Source: Cytophagales bacterium Alg240-R148 (GTDB lineage: Bacteria; Bacteroidota; Bacteroidia; Cytophagales; Cyclobacteriaceae). Taken from it: a stretch of 64,000 nucleotides of DNA. Below are positions 62,325 to 64,000 of this stretch, in pieces (positions within the stretch are counted from its first letter, which is position 1; each line of letters opens with the position of its first letter). Location of the stretch: the NCBI GenBank assembly GCA_900537185.1, contig LS999827.1:625001-689000 (forward strand), read 5' to 3'. A model generated the notes under the pieces. That model made no database searches. It was not told the origin of the DNA and worked only from the letters and a program-made list of their open reading frames with translations. Position numbers and translations under genes: made by a program.

Positions 62325-63044
62325 ATGACTCGTTTGAGTGTAAACATTAACAAAGTAGCTACAATAAGAAATGCAAGAGGGGGCAACAATCCAAATGTTG
62401 TTGCGGTGGCCAAGGATTGCGAATTATTCGGAGCACAAGGTATCACGGTGCACCCAAGACCAGACGAAAGGCACATTACGTACCAGGATGCTTTGGATTT
62501 AGCTGCTGTAGTTAAAACAGAATACAACATTGAAGGCTACCCTGATGCTCGGTTTTTGGATATCATTTCCAAAACCCAACCAGCTCAAGCTACTTTGGTA
62601 CCAGACGGGCCAGATGTTATCACCTCCAATAGTGGATGGGATACCAAGGTCAATTTTGAATTTCTAAAAGAAACCATACTCGAATTAAAAAGGACAGGAT
62701 GCCGGGTGAGTCTTTTTATTGATCCTAACAACGAGAAGATTGAAAAGGCAGCCGAAGCTGGTGCGGATCGTATTGAATTGTACACAGAACCTTATGCCCA
62801 ACAATTCGAAAAAGATAAAGTCCGAGCCGTCGCACCGTATGTTAAGGCAGCTACTTTTGCTTCAGAAATAGGCTTAGAGGTCAATGCAGGCCACGATTTA
62901 GATTTGAAAAATCTTAACTACTTTGTGAAACAAGTTCCTAATTTAAAAGAAGTATCCATAGGTCATGCTTTGGTATGTGATGCGCTGTATTACGGCCTTG
63001 AGAATACCATACAAATGTACCTGAAAGAAGTGGGGTTTTATTAA
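62325..63044 (+). CDS. pdxJ: Pyridoxine 5'-phosphate synthase
   Basis: A 239-residue TIM-barrel protein of normal length. It condenses 1-deoxyxylulose phosphate and amino-acetone phosphate to pyridoxine phosphate. Family parts: MTRLSVNINKVATIRNARGG, GITVHPRPDERHI and the final VSIGHALVCDALYYGL. PLP made this way serves lysA, alanine racemase and glyA in this window. Its stop overlaps the stop of the convergent GIN-domain lipoprotein gene. Confidence 0.96.
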   Translation: MTRLSVNINKVATIRNARGGNNPNVVAVAKDCELFGAQGITVHPRPDERHITYQDALDLAAVVKTEYNIEGYPDARFLDIISKTQPAQATLVPDGPDVITSNSGWDTKVNFEFLKETILELKRTGCRVSLFIDPNNEKIEKAAEAGADRIELYTEPYAQQFEKDKVRAVAPYVKAATFASEIGLEVNAGHDLDLKNLNYFVKQVPNLKEVSIGHALVCDALYYGLENTIQMYLKEVGFY

Positions 63045-63754
63045 TTGCCCCGCTTAATGGTTCCAATCCCTGAAACATTGGAATATACGTTTTCAGGGTT
63101 GCCGTAATAAGTAACGCCACCAACACCGCTTACTTTGGCATCTATGGACTCTAACACGGACAATTCTGCCCCTCCTACTCCACTGATTCTAATTTTGCAA
63201 CTTTCCACCTCAAACTCCTTGCCTGACAAACCACCAGCTCCGCTCATTCTCACATGAGCAAATTTGGTAGTTCCTTTTAAATCCGCTGCCCCTGCACCAC
63301 TTATTTCCAACTCCAACGATTCCAATTCTAGGTCCATATCAATTGCTCCAGCCCCACTTAGTTCTATTTTTAAGTCTTCCCCTTTGTGTTTGGTTTCATT
63401 AACAAAAGAACAGGCCCCTCCAGAATTTATTGCTTGCAAACTTTTATAGCGCACATAACATTTAATTCCCTCATCGCTTCTGATGTGTTTGTTGGTAAAT
63501 ATTTCCAAGGTATTTCCAGAAACTGACGTCTCTATATAAGCAAATAAATTTTCATCTGTTGTTATTACCAAACCTTCTTCGTCTCCTTGTTCCAATATAA
63601 TATCGAAATTCCCATTGGCCTCAATTTTATCGAAAGACCCAATGGTCCGATCTTCTGAGCTAATATCTCCGTTGCCCCACTCATCCACAAAGACTCGATT
63701 ACAGCCCGTAAACAGAATAACAACGCTAAACAAGGATAGTATTTTAGTATTCAT
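63041..63754 (-). CDS. Head-GIN domain lipoprotein (DUF2807)
   Basis: A 237-residue protein with a lipoprotein signal peptide: MNTKILSLFSVVILFTGCNR, acylated Cys18. The body is a right-handed beta-helix of the DUF2807/head-GIN type, with repeated ISGAGAxD-like turns (LSGAGAIDMDLE, ISGAGAADLKG, MSGAGGLSG). Such proteins are common and often annotated as putative auto-transporter adhesins in Bacteroidota; the function is unknown. It probably sits on the inner leaflet of the outer membrane or at the surface. Single gene, convergent with pdxJ. Confidence 0.88.
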   Translation of the reverse strand: MNTKILSLFSVVILFTGCNRVFVDEWGNGDISSEDRTIGSFDKIEANGNFDIILEQGDEEGLVITTDENLFAYIETSVSGNTLEIFTNKHIRSDEGIKCYVRYKSLQAINSGGACSFVNETKHKGEDLKIELSGAGAIDMDLELESLELEISGAGAADLKGTTKFAHVRMSGAGGLSGKEFEVESCKIRISGVGGAELSVLESIDAKVSGVGGVTYYGNPENVYSNVSGIGTIKRGN

Positions 63755-63842
63755 TTTGCTTTAAATTAAAGATGAATGTAATTAAAAATACGTGAATTGA
63801 AAAAGAATGTTTTTCAATTACCATAATATGTTGATTGATTAA

Positions 63843-63873
63843 TTGGTAATGTGTAAGTCAAAATGTAATTTTG
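63843..63873 (+). promoter_or_regulatory. Promoter of glyA
   Basis: TTG at 63843-63845, a 20-base spacer and TAATTTTG (63866-63873) fit the Bacteroidota TTG-N(17-23)-TAnnTTTG consensus well, 24 bases before the ATG. Confidence 0.6.
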
Positions 63874-63897
63874 GGCAATTTTTAACCAAAGAACATC

Positions 63898-64000
63898 ATG
63901 CAGAGAGATCAGAAAATCTTTGACTTGATCAATCAAGAACAAGACAGACAAGAGAGAGGCATTGAGCTAATTGCTTCTGAAAATTTTGCTTCAAAACAAG
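63898..64000 (+). CDS. glyA: Serine hydroxymethyltransferase, N-terminal fragment cut by window edge
   Basis: The first 34 codons (MQRDQKIFDLINQEQDRQER, then GIELIASENFASKQ) match the start of GlyA: IASENF is the conserved motif. GlyA makes glycine and methylene-tetrahydrofolate from serine with PLP. The remainder is outside the window. It has the clearest promoter in the region. Confidence 0.9.
   Translation, partial: MQRDQKIFDLINQEQDRQERGIELIASENFASKQ

Overview
The window looks like chromosome of a member of the Bacteroidota, most likely order Cytophagales (a free-living, probably marine, gliding-type bacterium). Evidence: SprB-type adhesin repeats, C-terminal type IX secretion (T9SS) sorting domains, PorG-like and PorZ-like T9SS parts, a MurF-Alr fusion, the porG-uppS-bamA-ompH-ompH gene order, BatD, promoters of the TAnnTTTG kind and almost no Shine-Dalgarno sequences. 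No rRNA, tRNA, CRISPR array or insertion sequence was seen.

Left part (1-20 kb): a nearly unidirectional minus-strand block of large exported proteins. In transcription order it holds an outer-membrane barrel (19987-18278), a fibronectin/coiled-coil protein (18258-16003), a 1050-residue polymorphic-toxin-like protein (16013-12861) with a likely immunity partner (12855-12400), a Xre-type regulator on the other strand (12003-12344), a papain-family protease (11644-10454), and a tight three-gene operon: an unfamiliar ~1520-residue protein, a fibronectin-type protein and a long SprB-repeat adhesin cut by the window edge. This is the best candidate for an undescribed system: a surface-displayed assembly carrying an exchangeable toxin/immunity module.

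Middle part (20-44 kb): mostly housekeeping and transport genes. It has a T9SS-exported propeller protein, oligopeptidase B, a DASS transporter, the MurF-Alr fusion, an acetyltransferase, a CsaA-like protein, a HisA-like TIM barrel lacking a catalytic Asp, a two-component system, lysA, a radical SAM protein, a GAF/PAS membrane sensor without output domain, Nfu, a glutamate-type symporter, aroC and batD. Two short genes (33 and 59 codons) also lie here.

Right part (44-64 kb): fdx-tdk-porZ-recO run forward, followed by a 2-oxoglutarate oxygenase and chrA. A long minus-strand run then covers LD-carboxypeptidase, and the envelope biogenesis set nadK, porG-like x2, uppS, bamA, ompH x2, which ends at a strong terminator. 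CBS, hydrolase, pabA, cvpA and yqeY genes lie upstream of nadK. pdxJ, a GIN-domain lipoprotein and the start of glyA close the window. The envelope genes fit together: BamA and OmpH/Skp insert barrels, UppS supplies the lipid carrier, and the PorG/PorZ proteins serve T9SS, which would export the CTD-bearing proteins and possibly the left-hand surface proteins.
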